From: Weissella cibaria | GTDB lineage: Bacteria; Bacillota; Bacilli; Lactobacillales; Lactobacillaceae | Direction of reading: 5' to 3' | Assembly: GCF_004521965.1 (NCBI RefSeq) | Contig: NZ_SDGK01000025.1 | Coordinates: 1-46,635 of the forward strand | Length of the DNA: 46,635 nt | Shown: piece after piece, positions 23,290 to 30,695 of the stretch | Position numbering within the stretch: position 1 is the first letter of the stretch | How the letters are laid out: the number at the start of each line of letters is the position of its first letter | Program-made: the position numbers and the translations under genes | Notes under the pieces: model-generated | The model's database searches: none | The model's input: the letters and a program-made list of their open reading frames with translations, nothing else | Told to the model about the DNA's origin: nothing

Positions 23290-24252
23290 ATGACTGAAGG
23301 ATACGTTGCCATCAACTGGAATGAAGTTGAGGATGCGATTGATAAAGCAACATGGGAAAAATTAACTGAACAATTTTGGCTAGATACACGTATTCCGTTA
23401 TCAAATGACTTGGATGACTGGCGTAAGATGACTGAAGAAGAACATTATCTGGTTGGCCACGTATTTGGCGGATTAACGTTATTGGATACGTTGCAGTCAC
23501 AAGATGGTATGGCGTCATTGAAGCGTTCAGTGCGTACACAACATGAAGAAGCAGTTTTGAATAATATCGAGTTCATGGAGTCAGTACACGCGAAGTCATA
23601 TTCATCAATTTTTGAAACACTGAATACGCCCGCTGAAATCGATGAAATTTTTTCATGGACAAATACCAATGATTTCCTACAATATAAGGCGCAACGAATT
23701 AATCAAATCTACCAAACTGGGGATGATTTGCAAAAGAAGGTTGCTTCGGTATTCTTGGAAACATTCTTATTCTATTCGGGATTTTATACACCGTTGTGGT
23801 ACTTGGGCCACAACAAGTTGAATAATGTGGCGGAAATTATCAAGCTAATTTTGCGTGATGAATCCGTGCACGGTACTTACATTGGTTACAAGTTCCAGCT
23901 AGGATTCAATGATTTGACAGAAGACCAACAAAGCGAAATGAAGATGTGGATGTATGATTTGTTGCTAGACCTTTATAATAACGAAGAGCAATATACTAAG
24001 CACTTGTATGATGGGATTGGTTGGACAGAATCAGTGTTGACGTTCTTACGCTATAACGCAAACAAAGCGTTAATGAATCTTGGGCAAGATCCGTTGTTCC
24101 CAGATGGCGCTGAAGATGTTAATCCAATTGTTATGAATGGTATTTCAACGACTACATCTAATCACGATTTCTTTTCACAAGTTGGAAATGGTTACCGTTT
24201 GGGCCAGGTCGAAGTCATGGAAGACGGTGATTATAACATTGGTTTGGATTAG
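23290..24252 (+). CDS. nrdF: class Ib ribonucleotide reductase, beta subunit
   Basis: A 320-residue ferritin-like subunit holding the dimetal centre and tyrosyl radical. Seen: EEAVLNNIEFMESVHAKSYSSIF (metal Glu and His with the radical Tyr), ETFLFYSGFY, and RDESVHGTYIG with further Glu and His ligands. AGGGGA lies before the ATG. The gene is separated from nrdE by 111 bases with its own -10 element and hairpin. The trp leader promoter begins directly after its stop. Confidence 0.97.
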   Translation: MTEGYVAINWNEVEDAIDKATWEKLTEQFWLDTRIPLSNDLDDWRKMTEEEHYLVGHVFGGLTLLDTLQSQDGMASLKRSVRTQHEEAVLNNIEFMESVHAKSYSSIFETLNTPAEIDEIFSWTNTNDFLQYKAQRINQIYQTGDDLQKKVASVFLETFLFYSGFYTPLWYLGHNKLNNVAEIIKLILRDESVHGTYIGYKFQLGFNDLTEDQQSEMKMWMYDLLLDLYNNEEQYTKHLYDGIGWTESVLTFLRYNANKALMNLGQDPLFPDGAEDVNPIVMNGISTTTSNHDFFSQVGNGYRLGQVEVMEDGDYNIGLD

Positions 24253-24253
24253 G

Positions 24254-24282
24254 TTGCATTTAAAAAATTAAAATGCTATCAT
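24254..24282 (+). promoter_or_regulatory. promoter of the trp leader
   Basis: TTGCAT (24254-24259) and TATCAT (24277-24282) are 17 bases apart, with TGC directly before the -10 (extended -10). Transcription should start near 24289, about 25 bases before the leader peptide start and 260 bases before trpX. It begins right after the nrdF stop. Confidence 0.75.
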
Positions 24283-24314
24283 AATTGCAAGATAAAAGTT
24301 AGGTGGAAACAGGT

Positions 24315-24359
24315 ATGCGAATTGCGATGGCAAAATTAAATGGTTGGTGGCGCAGCTAA
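24315..24359 (+). CDS. trpL: tryptophan leader peptide with tandem Trp codons
   Basis: A 14-residue open frame, MRIAMAKLNGWWRS, ending in TAA. AGGTGG at 24301-24306 is a good ribosome binding site eight bases before the ATG. Two adjacent TGG codons (24345-24350) lie near the end, as in E. coli TrpL (which ends GWWRTS from memory). A downstream segment can pair with the Trp-codon region, and alternative antiterminator and terminator structures follow. I infer that the peptide is a sensor: translation speed over the Trp codons reports charged tRNA-Trp. The peptide is not expected to have another function. Translation has not been shown. Confidence 0.75.
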   Translation: MRIAMAKLNGWWRS

Positions 24360-24456
24360 CGCGTCCGAATTCTTGATTAACAGATTCGGTACGTGCTCTT
24401 TTAGAGCGTATTGAGTCTGTGCCGACTGATTTCCGTTAACGAAAGGTCTGCACGGG
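24348..24456 (+). promoter_or_regulatory. attenuator: competing 1:2 and 2:3 RNA pairings
   Basis: Segment 1 (TGGCGCAG, 24348-24355, starting in the second Trp codon) can pair with segment 2 (CTGTGCCG, 24417-24424). Segment 2 can instead pair with segment 3: CTGTGC (24417-24422) with GCACGG (24450-24455), GAC (24424-24426) with GTC (24446-24448), and TTTC (24430-24433) with GAAA (24441-24444). The 2:3 form uses up the 5' arm of the first terminator. A ribosome stalled at the Trp codons would cover segment 1 and favour 2:3 (readthrough); release would allow 1:2 and termination. Two hairpins (24360-24395 and 24395-24407) lie between. Pairings were worked out by eye. Confidence 0.65.
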
Positions 24457-24479
24457 TTACCGAGCAGGCCTTTCTTTTT
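24442..24479 (+). terminator. first trp attenuation terminator
   Basis: AAAGGTCTGC (24442-24451) pairs with GCAGGCCTTT (24464-24473), with CGG/CCG continuing inside, and then TTTCTTTTT. Its 5' arm is shared with the antiterminator. Confidence 0.9.
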
Positions 24480-24524
24480 ACCGCAAGAGGGTTTTGCCAG
24501 GAGACCCTTTTGCGGTTTTATTTT
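24480..24524 (+). terminator. second, tandem trp leader terminator
   Basis: ACCGCAAGAGGGT pairs with ACCCTTTTGCGGT (13 pairs, one G-T) around an 11-base loop and runs into TTTTATTTT. It follows the first terminator with no gap. I see no antiterminator that would directly open it. Confidence 0.85.
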
Positions 24525-24549
24525 GTCATGATAGTAAGAGGATAGCGAT

Positions 24550-25536
24550 ATGAATAAGAAAGTGATGGTAGCGTTAGGGCTACTCGTGGCAGTGTTAGTG
24601 GCGGCCGGCGTGCAAGAGTCAGTTAGTGAGCAACGGGCAGCGAAAGTTCCAACGGTTGGCATTTTACAATTTATGTCTCACCCAGCTTTGGATGCAATTA
24701 ATAAAGGTATTCACGCGGGACTGACTGAGAGTGGTTATCAAATTGGCCGGGATGTCAAAATTGATTTTCAAAACGCGCAGGGTGACCAATCTAATCTGAA
24801 AACGATGGCAACGAAATTTGCGGATGCTAATGATGCCGTATCGGTTGGGATTGCAACCCCAGCCGCAGTAGCGTTGGCAAACTCAATTAAGACGCAACCG
24901 GTGGTGTTTTCAGCTTCTACAAACCCGATTGGCGCTAAGTTGGTGAAGAGTTACCAGAAACCCGGTGGTAACGTGACAGGTGTGTCTGATCAAGCCCCTT
25001 TGTCAGCACAACTAAAGATGATGCGTGCATTTGTCCCCAGTCTTAAGATATTGGGGGTGATTTATACCTCCTCTGATGACTCGGCGACGACTGAGGCCCG
25101 CAAGATGATTACTTTAGCCAAGCAGGCAGGATTAAAGGTTAAAACCTATACAATTGCTTCTTCAAATGATTTAAATCAAACGTCGTTGCAAATGGTAGCA
25201 GGGCATCAAGTCGATGCAGTATTCGTCCCAACGGATAACACCATTGCTGGTGCCATGACGACGCTTCTCAAGAATACAGACGCGGCCAAGGTGCCAGTCT
25301 TCCCAACGGTTGACACGATGGTGGCAGATGGTGGCGTGGCAGCTGAATCAATTAACCAAACGAAATTGGGTGTCATGACTGGAAAAATGGTAGCCAAGAT
25401 TTTGAAGGGGTCTGACCCAAAGTCAGTGCCAGTTGATTTTACCAAGGCCGGCGAATTAGTCGTGAACAAAGTACAATTAGATAAACTTGGTCTGACATTA
25501 CCACGTGGGTATGCAGACGCAAAGCTTGTAAAGTAA
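24550..25536 (+). CDS. trpX: tryptophan ABC transporter substrate-binding protein
   Basis: A 328-residue periplasmic-binding-type protein of the TrpX family (COG2984). It has an N-terminal membrane anchor (about 5-22, VMVALGLLVAVLVAAGV) and no lipobox Cys, so it is held by an uncleaved anchor, as I recall for streptococcal TrpX. The binding domain begins VPTVGILQFMSHPALD, the family signature. The gene is first of three (trpX, trpY, trpZ) and lies behind the Trp-codon leader and two terminators. That leader is the best evidence here that the substrate is tryptophan. Confidence 0.85.
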   Translation: MNKKVMVALGLLVAVLVAAGVQESVSEQRAAKVPTVGILQFMSHPALDAINKGIHAGLTESGYQIGRDVKIDFQNAQGDQSNLKTMATKFADANDAVSVGIATPAAVALANSIKTQPVVFSASTNPIGAKLVKSYQKPGGNVTGVSDQAPLSAQLKMMRAFVPSLKILGVIYTSSDDSATTEARKMITLAKQAGLKVKTYTIASSNDLNQTSLQMVAGHQVDAVFVPTDNTIAGAMTTLLKNTDAAKVPVFPTVDTMVADGGVAAESINQTKLGVMTGKMVAKILKGSDPKSVPVDFTKAGELVVNKVQLDKLGLTLPRGYADAKLVK

Positions 25537-25549
25537 GGAGGACACACAG

Positions 25550-26452
25550 ATGAGCATTTTAGTTTCAGCCATTGGGCAAGGGTTATTGTGGGCGACACTC
25601 GGTATTGGGTTGTTCTTAACATTTCGAATTTTAGATTTTCCGGATATGACTGTTGAAGGAACGTTTCCACTGGGGGCAGCCGTGACAGTCACATTGATTG
25701 CAAACGGCATGAACCCAGCGTTAGCTAGTTTGACTGCTGCGTTAGCCGGTGCGTTAGCTGGTCTGGTTACCGGTTTGATTTATACCAAGGGTAAGGTTCC
25801 TATTTTGCTAGCTGGTATTTTAACAATGACTGCCATTTATTCGATTAATTTGCGTGTCATGGGTCAAGCGAACCGGTCACTACTGGGGAAAGAAACGTTG
25901 TTTACGGCGCCTTTCTTAGACTTCTTGCCTAAGAGTTTTCCAACGGTTATGGTGGGGTTGCTCATTATCATTGCTGTGACAGGTGCCACAGCGGCATTTT
26001 TGCAAACGGAATTAGGACAGGCGTTTATTGTGACTGGTGATAATCGTGCAATGGCACGTTCATTAGGGGTCAATACAGATAATATGACCATTATGGGACT
26101 GATGGTATCGAATGCCTTAATCGGCCTTGGGGGTGCTTTAGTCGCACAAAATAACGGGTTTGCCGATGTAAATATGGGGATTGGGGTTATCGTGGTAGCG
26201 TTGGCTTCTATTATCATTGGTGAAGTTATTTTTACTGATCAAATGTCACTGACGGACCGGTTGATTACGGTTGCGATTGGTTCAGTACTTTATCGTTTTG
26301 TTTTGGTCATCGTTTTGTATCTTGGCTTTAACGCGAATGATTTGAATCTCTTTAGTGCTGTTGTACTTGGATTGGCGTTGATTTTGCCACAGCTACGCAA
26401 GCACTTCAAGTTAGGTAGTGTATTACGTAAGGGGGTCGCCTCACATGACTAA
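25550..26452 (+). CDS. trpY: tryptophan ABC transporter permease
   Basis: A 300-residue permease of the branched-chain/sugar-like ABC permease superfamily (COG4120), with about eight to nine membrane segments. The conserved LTFRILDFPDMTVEGTFPLG near residues 23-42 is characteristic. AGGAGGA lies in the 13-base gap after trpX. Its last eight bases overlap trpZ, so the subunits are coupled in translation. Confidence 0.85.
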   Translation: MSILVSAIGQGLLWATLGIGLFLTFRILDFPDMTVEGTFPLGAAVTVTLIANGMNPALASLTAALAGALAGLVTGLIYTKGKVPILLAGILTMTAIYSINLRVMGQANRSLLGKETLFTAPFLDFLPKSFPTVMVGLLIIIAVTGATAAFLQTELGQAFIVTGDNRAMARSLGVNTDNMTIMGLMVSNALIGLGGALVAQNNGFADVNMGIGVIVVALASIIIGEVIFTDQMSLTDRLITVAIGSVLYRFVLVIVLYLGFNANDLNLFSAVVLGLALILPQLRKHFKLGSVLRKGVASHD

Positions 26453-27215
26453 GACGAGTTTAAGGTTAGAAAATGCAACGGTGGTTGTGAATCAAGGCAC
26501 ACCTGAGGAAAAGACGATTTTAGATAACGTCTCATTGACGCTTAACGAAGGTGATTTCGTTACGGTGTTGGGTTCAAACGGGGCAGGTAAATCAACCTTG
26601 TTCAATGTGATTGCAGGGTCCCTGATGTTAACCACCGGTCATGTGTATCTTGGTGATCAAGACGTGACACGCCTAACTGAAACGCAACGGACGAAGTTCT
26701 TGGCCCGCGTGTTTCAAGATCCTAAGCTGGGTACTGCGCCCCGCATGACGGTTGCTGAGAACTTATTGTTTGCTGAACGGCGGGGAGTGTCACGTCGTCT
26801 AAAGTGGCGGGGGCTGACCAAAGAAAAACTGGCTGAGTTTGCGACGGTTGCCGCAATGATGGGAAATGGGCTTGATGCACGTTTGCATGTCGCGACTGGT
26901 GACCTATCGGGTGGACAGCGACAAGCCTTGTCATTTCTCATGGCGACAAGGCTACGACCTGAGTTACTGTTGCTTGATGAGCACACGGCGGCGCTTGATC
27001 CCAAGACCAGTGAGCAGCTGATGCGCGTCACGGACCAACGAATTCGGGAAGACGAATTAACAGCGTTGATGATTACACATCATCTTGAAGATGCAATTCA
27101 GTATGGTAACCGACTAATTATTATGTCTGCTGGAAAAGTATCGTTAGATGTTGCTGGTGCGGATAAGACAAAATTGGCGGTGCCGGATTTGCTTGAATAC
27201 TTTAATCGTTATTAA
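26445..27215 (+). CDS. trpZ: tryptophan ABC transporter ATP-binding protein
   Basis: A 256-residue ABC ATPase. Walker A GSNGAGKST (43-51), signature LSGGQRQ and Walker B LLLLDEHTAALD are present. Note EHT rather than the usual EPT, a variant common in this subfamily as I recall. The switch His is in MITHHLED. ATG 26445 is chosen because GGGGG lies at 26430-26434 and the start overlaps the trpY stop. It ends the operon before a terminator. Confidence 0.88.
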   Translation: MTKTSLRLENATVVVNQGTPEEKTILDNVSLTLNEGDFVTVLGSNGAGKSTLFNVIAGSLMLTTGHVYLGDQDVTRLTETQRTKFLARVFQDPKLGTAPRMTVAENLLFAERRGVSRRLKWRGLTKEKLAEFATVAAMMGNGLDARLHVATGDLSGGQRQALSFLMATRLRPELLLLDEHTAALDPKTSEQLMRVTDQRIREDELTALMITHHLEDAIQYGNRLIIMSAGKVSLDVAGADKTKLAVPDLLEYFNRY

Positions 27216-27216
27216 C

Positions 27217-27246
27217 AAAAAGCGCTCGCGTTTGAGTGCTTTTTTG
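27217..27246 (+). terminator. terminator of trpXYZ
   Basis: AAAAAGCGCTC pairs with GAGTGCTTTTTT around a short loop; the T run follows. Confidence 0.8.
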
Positions 27247-27334
27247 TTGTGAGCTAGAGACTTAACCTGATGTTTTCCTAAAAGGCTGAATAAGTGGTAA
27301 ATTAGAGGGTGAGTTTTTTTGCTGGAGGTATGGT

Positions 27335-28873
27335 ATGAAAATTGATCGCACAAGACTGCTTGTTGTCGGTCGTGCAGTAATCGTGGGAATATTAGTTGGT
27401 ATTATTGTGAGTGCTTTCCGCTGGCTAGTGGAAGCCATGTTAGAACAGTGGCGCTATATCTACCATCAAATTGGTCATGCTGCGAACTGGCCAATTTGGT
27501 TATCTGGCACAATTGTTGGGATGATTGGATTGACCATTTTGGTGGGCCTTATTATTAAAGGTGACCCAAATGTCAACGGATCAGGAATTCCACAAGTTGA
27601 AGGTCAATTGGCCGGACAGATGACGGTTAACCCATTTTCTGTGCTGTGGCGTAAGTTCACGGCGGGCTTAATCACAATTGGATCTGGTGCGATGTTGGGC
27701 CGTGAAGGGCCATCCATTCAATTGGGATCTGCCGTGGCACAGTTATATGGTGAAAAGCGGGGGTATGACGCCCGTGATACAAAATTAATGATTGCGATGG
27801 GGGCAGCAGCTGGTTTATCAGCAGCGTTTGGTGCACCCGTAGCTGGTACATTGTTTGTATTAGAGGAGGTTTATCGGACCTTTTCGATGTTGGTTTGGTT
27901 AGGGGCTTTAACGAGTGCCGTTGTGGCTGATATGGTGAGTGTGAACGTGTTTGGATTAACACCTGTGTTACACATGGCCAATTTGCATGCATTACCTTTG
28001 ATTGATTATGCCTGGTTGCCATTATTCGGGATTTTACTCGGGTTGTTTGGTTATGTTTATCAACGGGCAACGTTGGCAGCGCCTAAGTTATTTGCTAGTT
28101 TAACGTGGCTACCACGTCATTATCACTTTATTGTGGTCTTTATATTGATGCTCCCAATCGGGATTTGGTTGCCTCACTTGCTTGGTGGTGGGGCCGGGTT
28201 AATTTTGAACCCAACGACAGCAACCGCTTCAATTGGTTTATTAGGTCTTATTTTAGTCATTCGGTTTGCTTATTCAACCTTAGCCTTTGGGTCTGGCGTT
28301 CCAGGTGGTATTTTCTTGCCTATTTTAACACTTGGTGCTGTTGCCGGTGCCTTATATGGCGCAATATTGATGCACTTTGGCTGGTTGCAACCAATTTATG
28401 TATTGGACATGATGATTTTGGGTATGGCTGGCTATTTTGCCAGCATCTCTAAGGCCCCATTTACAGCCATCGTTCTGATTGCTGAAATGGTTGGTTCGAT
28501 GAGTCACTTGGTCGCCATGGCAATGGTCGCGTTGCTTGCGTATCTTGTGGTCGACTTTTTGGGTGGTGAACCCATTTATGAGTCCTTGTGGGCCCGGTTA
28601 CGTTTATCTGATCAGCTGACGGAATTACGGGGACGCCTTGAAGAAATGACGATTGTTGTTGCACCGGGGAGTGCATTGGAAGATGCGGAAGTTCGTCAAT
28701 TACAATTGCCTAAAGGTGTCCTTATTCAACGGATTCGACGTGGCGCGGAAGAACAGTTGCCCAATGGTGATTTTATCCTGCGGGTGGGCGATGAGTTGAT
28801 CTTGTTAACTGATGAAGCGCAGTTTGGTAAGGTTTGGGATATTATGCAAGCCTTGAATCGGGAGGATCGTTAG
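27335..28873 (+). CDS. ClC-family H+/Cl- exchange transporter
   Basis: A 512-residue ClC protein: membrane part about 1-420 and a C-terminal TrkA_C-like regulatory domain (about 440-508). The anion-filter motifs are GSGIP (82-86), GREGP (122-126, with the gating Glu124) and GGIFLP. GSGIP is the chloride-type sequence; fluoride-specific CLC-F proteins usually have a Met or similar in place of that Ser. It is followed after two bases by two CrcB genes, so it belongs to a halide/fluoride operon. It may serve acid resistance or charge balance. CTGGAGG precedes the ATG. Confidence 0.9.
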   Translation: MKIDRTRLLVVGRAVIVGILVGIIVSAFRWLVEAMLEQWRYIYHQIGHAANWPIWLSGTIVGMIGLTILVGLIIKGDPNVNGSGIPQVEGQLAGQMTVNPFSVLWRKFTAGLITIGSGAMLGREGPSIQLGSAVAQLYGEKRGYDARDTKLMIAMGAAAGLSAAFGAPVAGTLFVLEEVYRTFSMLVWLGALTSAVVADMVSVNVFGLTPVLHMANLHALPLIDYAWLPLFGILLGLFGYVYQRATLAAPKLFASLTWLPRHYHFIVVFILMLPIGIWLPHLLGGGAGLILNPTTATASIGLLGLILVIRFAYSTLAFGSGVPGGIFLPILTLGAVAGALYGAILMHFGWLQPIYVLDMMILGMAGYFASISKAPFTAIVLIAEMVGSMSHLVAMAMVALLAYLVVDFLGGEPIYESLWARLRLSDQLTELRGRLEEMTIVVAPGSALEDAEVRQLQLPKGVLIQRIRRGAEEQLPNGDFILRVGDELILLTDEAQFGKVWDIMQALNREDR

Positions 28874-28875
28874 AG

Positions 28876-29253
28876 ATGACAAAACTTTTTTGGCAGCGTT
28901 TAATGGCGGTTGGTATTGGTGGTTTCTTTGGCGGAAGTCTTCGTGAAGCAGTCGCGCTGCTGGTTAATGTTACGGCTTTTCCGCTAGCAACGCTAATTAT
29001 TAATTTGACTGGTACTTTCTTGTCGGCTTTTCTAGTCGTCATTTGGTCAAAAAAAGTGAGACTTGCGCAACCGGTTGCTGACTTTATCATGGTCGGCGTA
29101 CTCGGTGCATATACCACATACTCAACAGCCATCTTAGATATGGTGAAACACGGTTGGTTAATTGGCGGTCTGTATATCCTTGTGAGTGTTGTTGGCGGTG
29201 CCGTAGTCGTCTATCTGGGGCGTTATTTAGCTGAAAAGGTGGTGGCAGTATGA
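28876..29253 (+). CDS. crcB: CrcB/Fluc fluoride channel subunit 1
   Basis: A 125-residue four-helix membrane protein. The N-terminal GGFFGGSLRE (usual form GGxxGxxxR), the pore Asn in NLTGTF and the central GAYTTYST, which in this family coordinates a sodium ion and lines the pore, are all visible. Fluc channels are antiparallel dimers; a pair of unequal genes, as here, gives a heterodimer. Its stop overlaps the next start (ATGA). The true start is ATG 28876, since the frame upstream runs into the ClC gene. Confidence 0.88.
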   Translation: MTKLFWQRLMAVGIGGFFGGSLREAVALLVNVTAFPLATLIINLTGTFLSAFLVVIWSKKVRLAQPVADFIMVGVLGAYTTYSTAILDMVKHGWLIGGLYILVSVVGGAVVVYLGRYLAEKVVAV

Positions 29254-29612
29254 TACAGATTGTCGTTGCAGGCCTGGGCGCGATTTTCGGATCAATGGCT
29301 CGGTTCAGTTTGTTAGAGTTGGCGCCAAAAGTATTTGGTAAGGCAAGTTTTTGGATGGTGATGGTTATCAATCTGTCAGCCGCATTGTTAATCGGTTTTG
29401 CGTACGGCATGCAGTTACCGGTTATGCAAAATACGTTCTGGGCGACTGGTGTTTTGGGTGGTTATTCAACCTTTTCAACGCCAATTGTTGCCTTGGCAAA
29501 TGGGCTGCAAAATACCGGTGAACGGGTTAACATTATCGGCCAAACCCTACTGGCGTTTGTGGGCGGCGTCCCAGTATTATTGATAGGCGCGTGGTTAGGG
29601 GCGCACTTTTGA
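29250..29612 (+). CDS. crcB: CrcB/Fluc fluoride channel subunit 2
   Basis: A 120-residue partner of the preceding CrcB. It carries GAIFGSMARF, the pore Asn in INLSAALLIG and GGYSTFST. It overlaps subunit 1 by four bases (ATGA), so the two are made in equal amounts. Together they should let cytoplasmic fluoride leak out. Confidence 0.88.
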   Translation: MIQIVVAGLGAIFGSMARFSLLELAPKVFGKASFWMVMVINLSAALLIGFAYGMQLPVMQNTFWATGVLGGYSTFSTPIVALANGLQNTGERVNIIGQTLLAFVGGVPVLLIGAWLGAHF

Positions 29613-29670
29613 TTGGGAACGTGGTAAATCTAATACACGACGTAAACTATTTGGAGAAAAATAAGAGAAG

Positions 29671-30539
29671 ATGAGCAAGATCGCGGTTTTGGTGGATAGT
29701 TCAAGTTATATTCACCCGAAGCTTTAGAAGCTTTAAATATTAAGCAAATTAACAATCCTATTATGATGGGCACACAAGTATTTCATGAGAATGAGGATTG
29801 GCAAACGTCGGCTGAATTTTATGAAATGGCCCGGACAGCAGCAACGCCTTTTACAACCTCACAGCCAGAAATAGGCGTCTTCATGACGGATTTTAATGAC
29901 TTGGCTGTAGCAGGTTATACCGACGTGATTGCCGTGGTTTTGTCGAGCGGTATTTCAGGTACCTATTCATCAGTCCAATCATTGTCACAAACGATGGATA
30001 ACATTAACATCCATGCTTGGGATTCACAAATTGCCGCAGCTGGAGCCGGCAATCAGGCTAAGTTAGCGGCCGAAATGGTGCAAGCTGGCCATGATGTACC
30101 AGCAATTTTGACAGCGTTGACAATGCTGCGTGGAACGACCAACGTGTATTTTGCAGTAGATGATATTCGTCATTTGCAACGTACGGGCCGAATTTCAGGT
30201 GGGCAGGCAATGCTGGGATCATTGCTAAATATCAAGCCAATGTTGACCTTTGAAGATGGCAAAATCATTGCAATTGGTAAGGAACGCGCCATGAAGCGGG
30301 CTTGGAAGAAAATGATGGCTGATTTTACAGCAATCCACGATGTTGCTACTTATTCATTACGCGTTGCTATTGTTGATGGTAACCATCCAGATTTGGCAGA
30401 TAGCTGGGCGATTGAATTGCAAGCAGCGTTCCCGGATGTGGTTGTCGAACGTAGCATCATTGGGCCTTACATTGGCGTCCACACGGGCGAAAAATCCATG
30501 GGGATGATTTGGGGGCAGGATTACAAGTCGTTGTTATAA
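29671..30539 (+). pseudogene. DegV family fatty-acid-binding protein, frameshifted
   Basis: A DegV protein (FakB-type, presenting fatty acids to FakA kinase) interrupted near the start. From ATG 29671 (with GGAG upstream) the frame reads MSKIAVLVDSSSYI, then shifts and hits TAG. The remainder, SPEALEALNIKQI and on to SSGISGTYSS, GRISGGQAMLGSLLNIKP and GVHTGEKSMG, is in another frame to 30539. One missing C near 29713 (expected ATT CCA CCC) explains it. An internal start at ATG 29763 has no ribosome site and would lose the N-terminal strand and the DSSS motif. A sequence error is an alternative. Confidence 0.8.
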
Positions 30540-30554
30540 AGTTAAAGAATAGTT

Positions 30555-30594
30555 AAAGGTCTATACCAAACGAATGTTGGTATAGACCTTTTTT
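30555..30594 (+). terminator. degV terminator with NagR/DasR-like operator arms
   Basis: AAAGGTCTATACCAA (30555-30569) pairs perfectly with TTGGTATAGACCTTT (30577-30591) and runs into TTTT. Each arm contains TGGTATAGACC, which agrees with the DasR/NagR-type consensus TGGTCTAGACCA at about 10 of 12 positions. The next gene is a NagE-like PTS, so a double role is possible. A further TGGTATAGG is at 30644-30652. Confidence 0.75.
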
Positions 30595-30695
30595 CATAAG
30601 GAATCATTGTCAAATCAATGGTTTAAGTGCAAAATAAAAACATTGGTATAGGAAATTATTCATACTGTTAATTATTTTTTAGGGGAATTGTGAAA

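Noticed and set aside
24289-24549. T-box riboswitch for trpXYZ
   Set aside because: The conserved T-box sequence (AGGGTGG-ACCGCG type) and a long specifier stem with AGTA are not found. The Trp codons lie in a translated frame with a ribosome site instead. ACGGGTTACCG is only the terminator loop.
27246-27334. Fluoride riboswitch before the ClC-CrcB operon
   Set aside because: CTGATG and TCCTA occur, but the GGNGATGG 5' part and the pseudoknot partner are missing, and the gap is short.
29763-30539. degV as an intact shorter gene from ATG 29763
   Set aside because: There is no ribosome site, and the missing N-terminus (VDSSS) is encoded directly upstream in another frame, so a frameshift explains it better.
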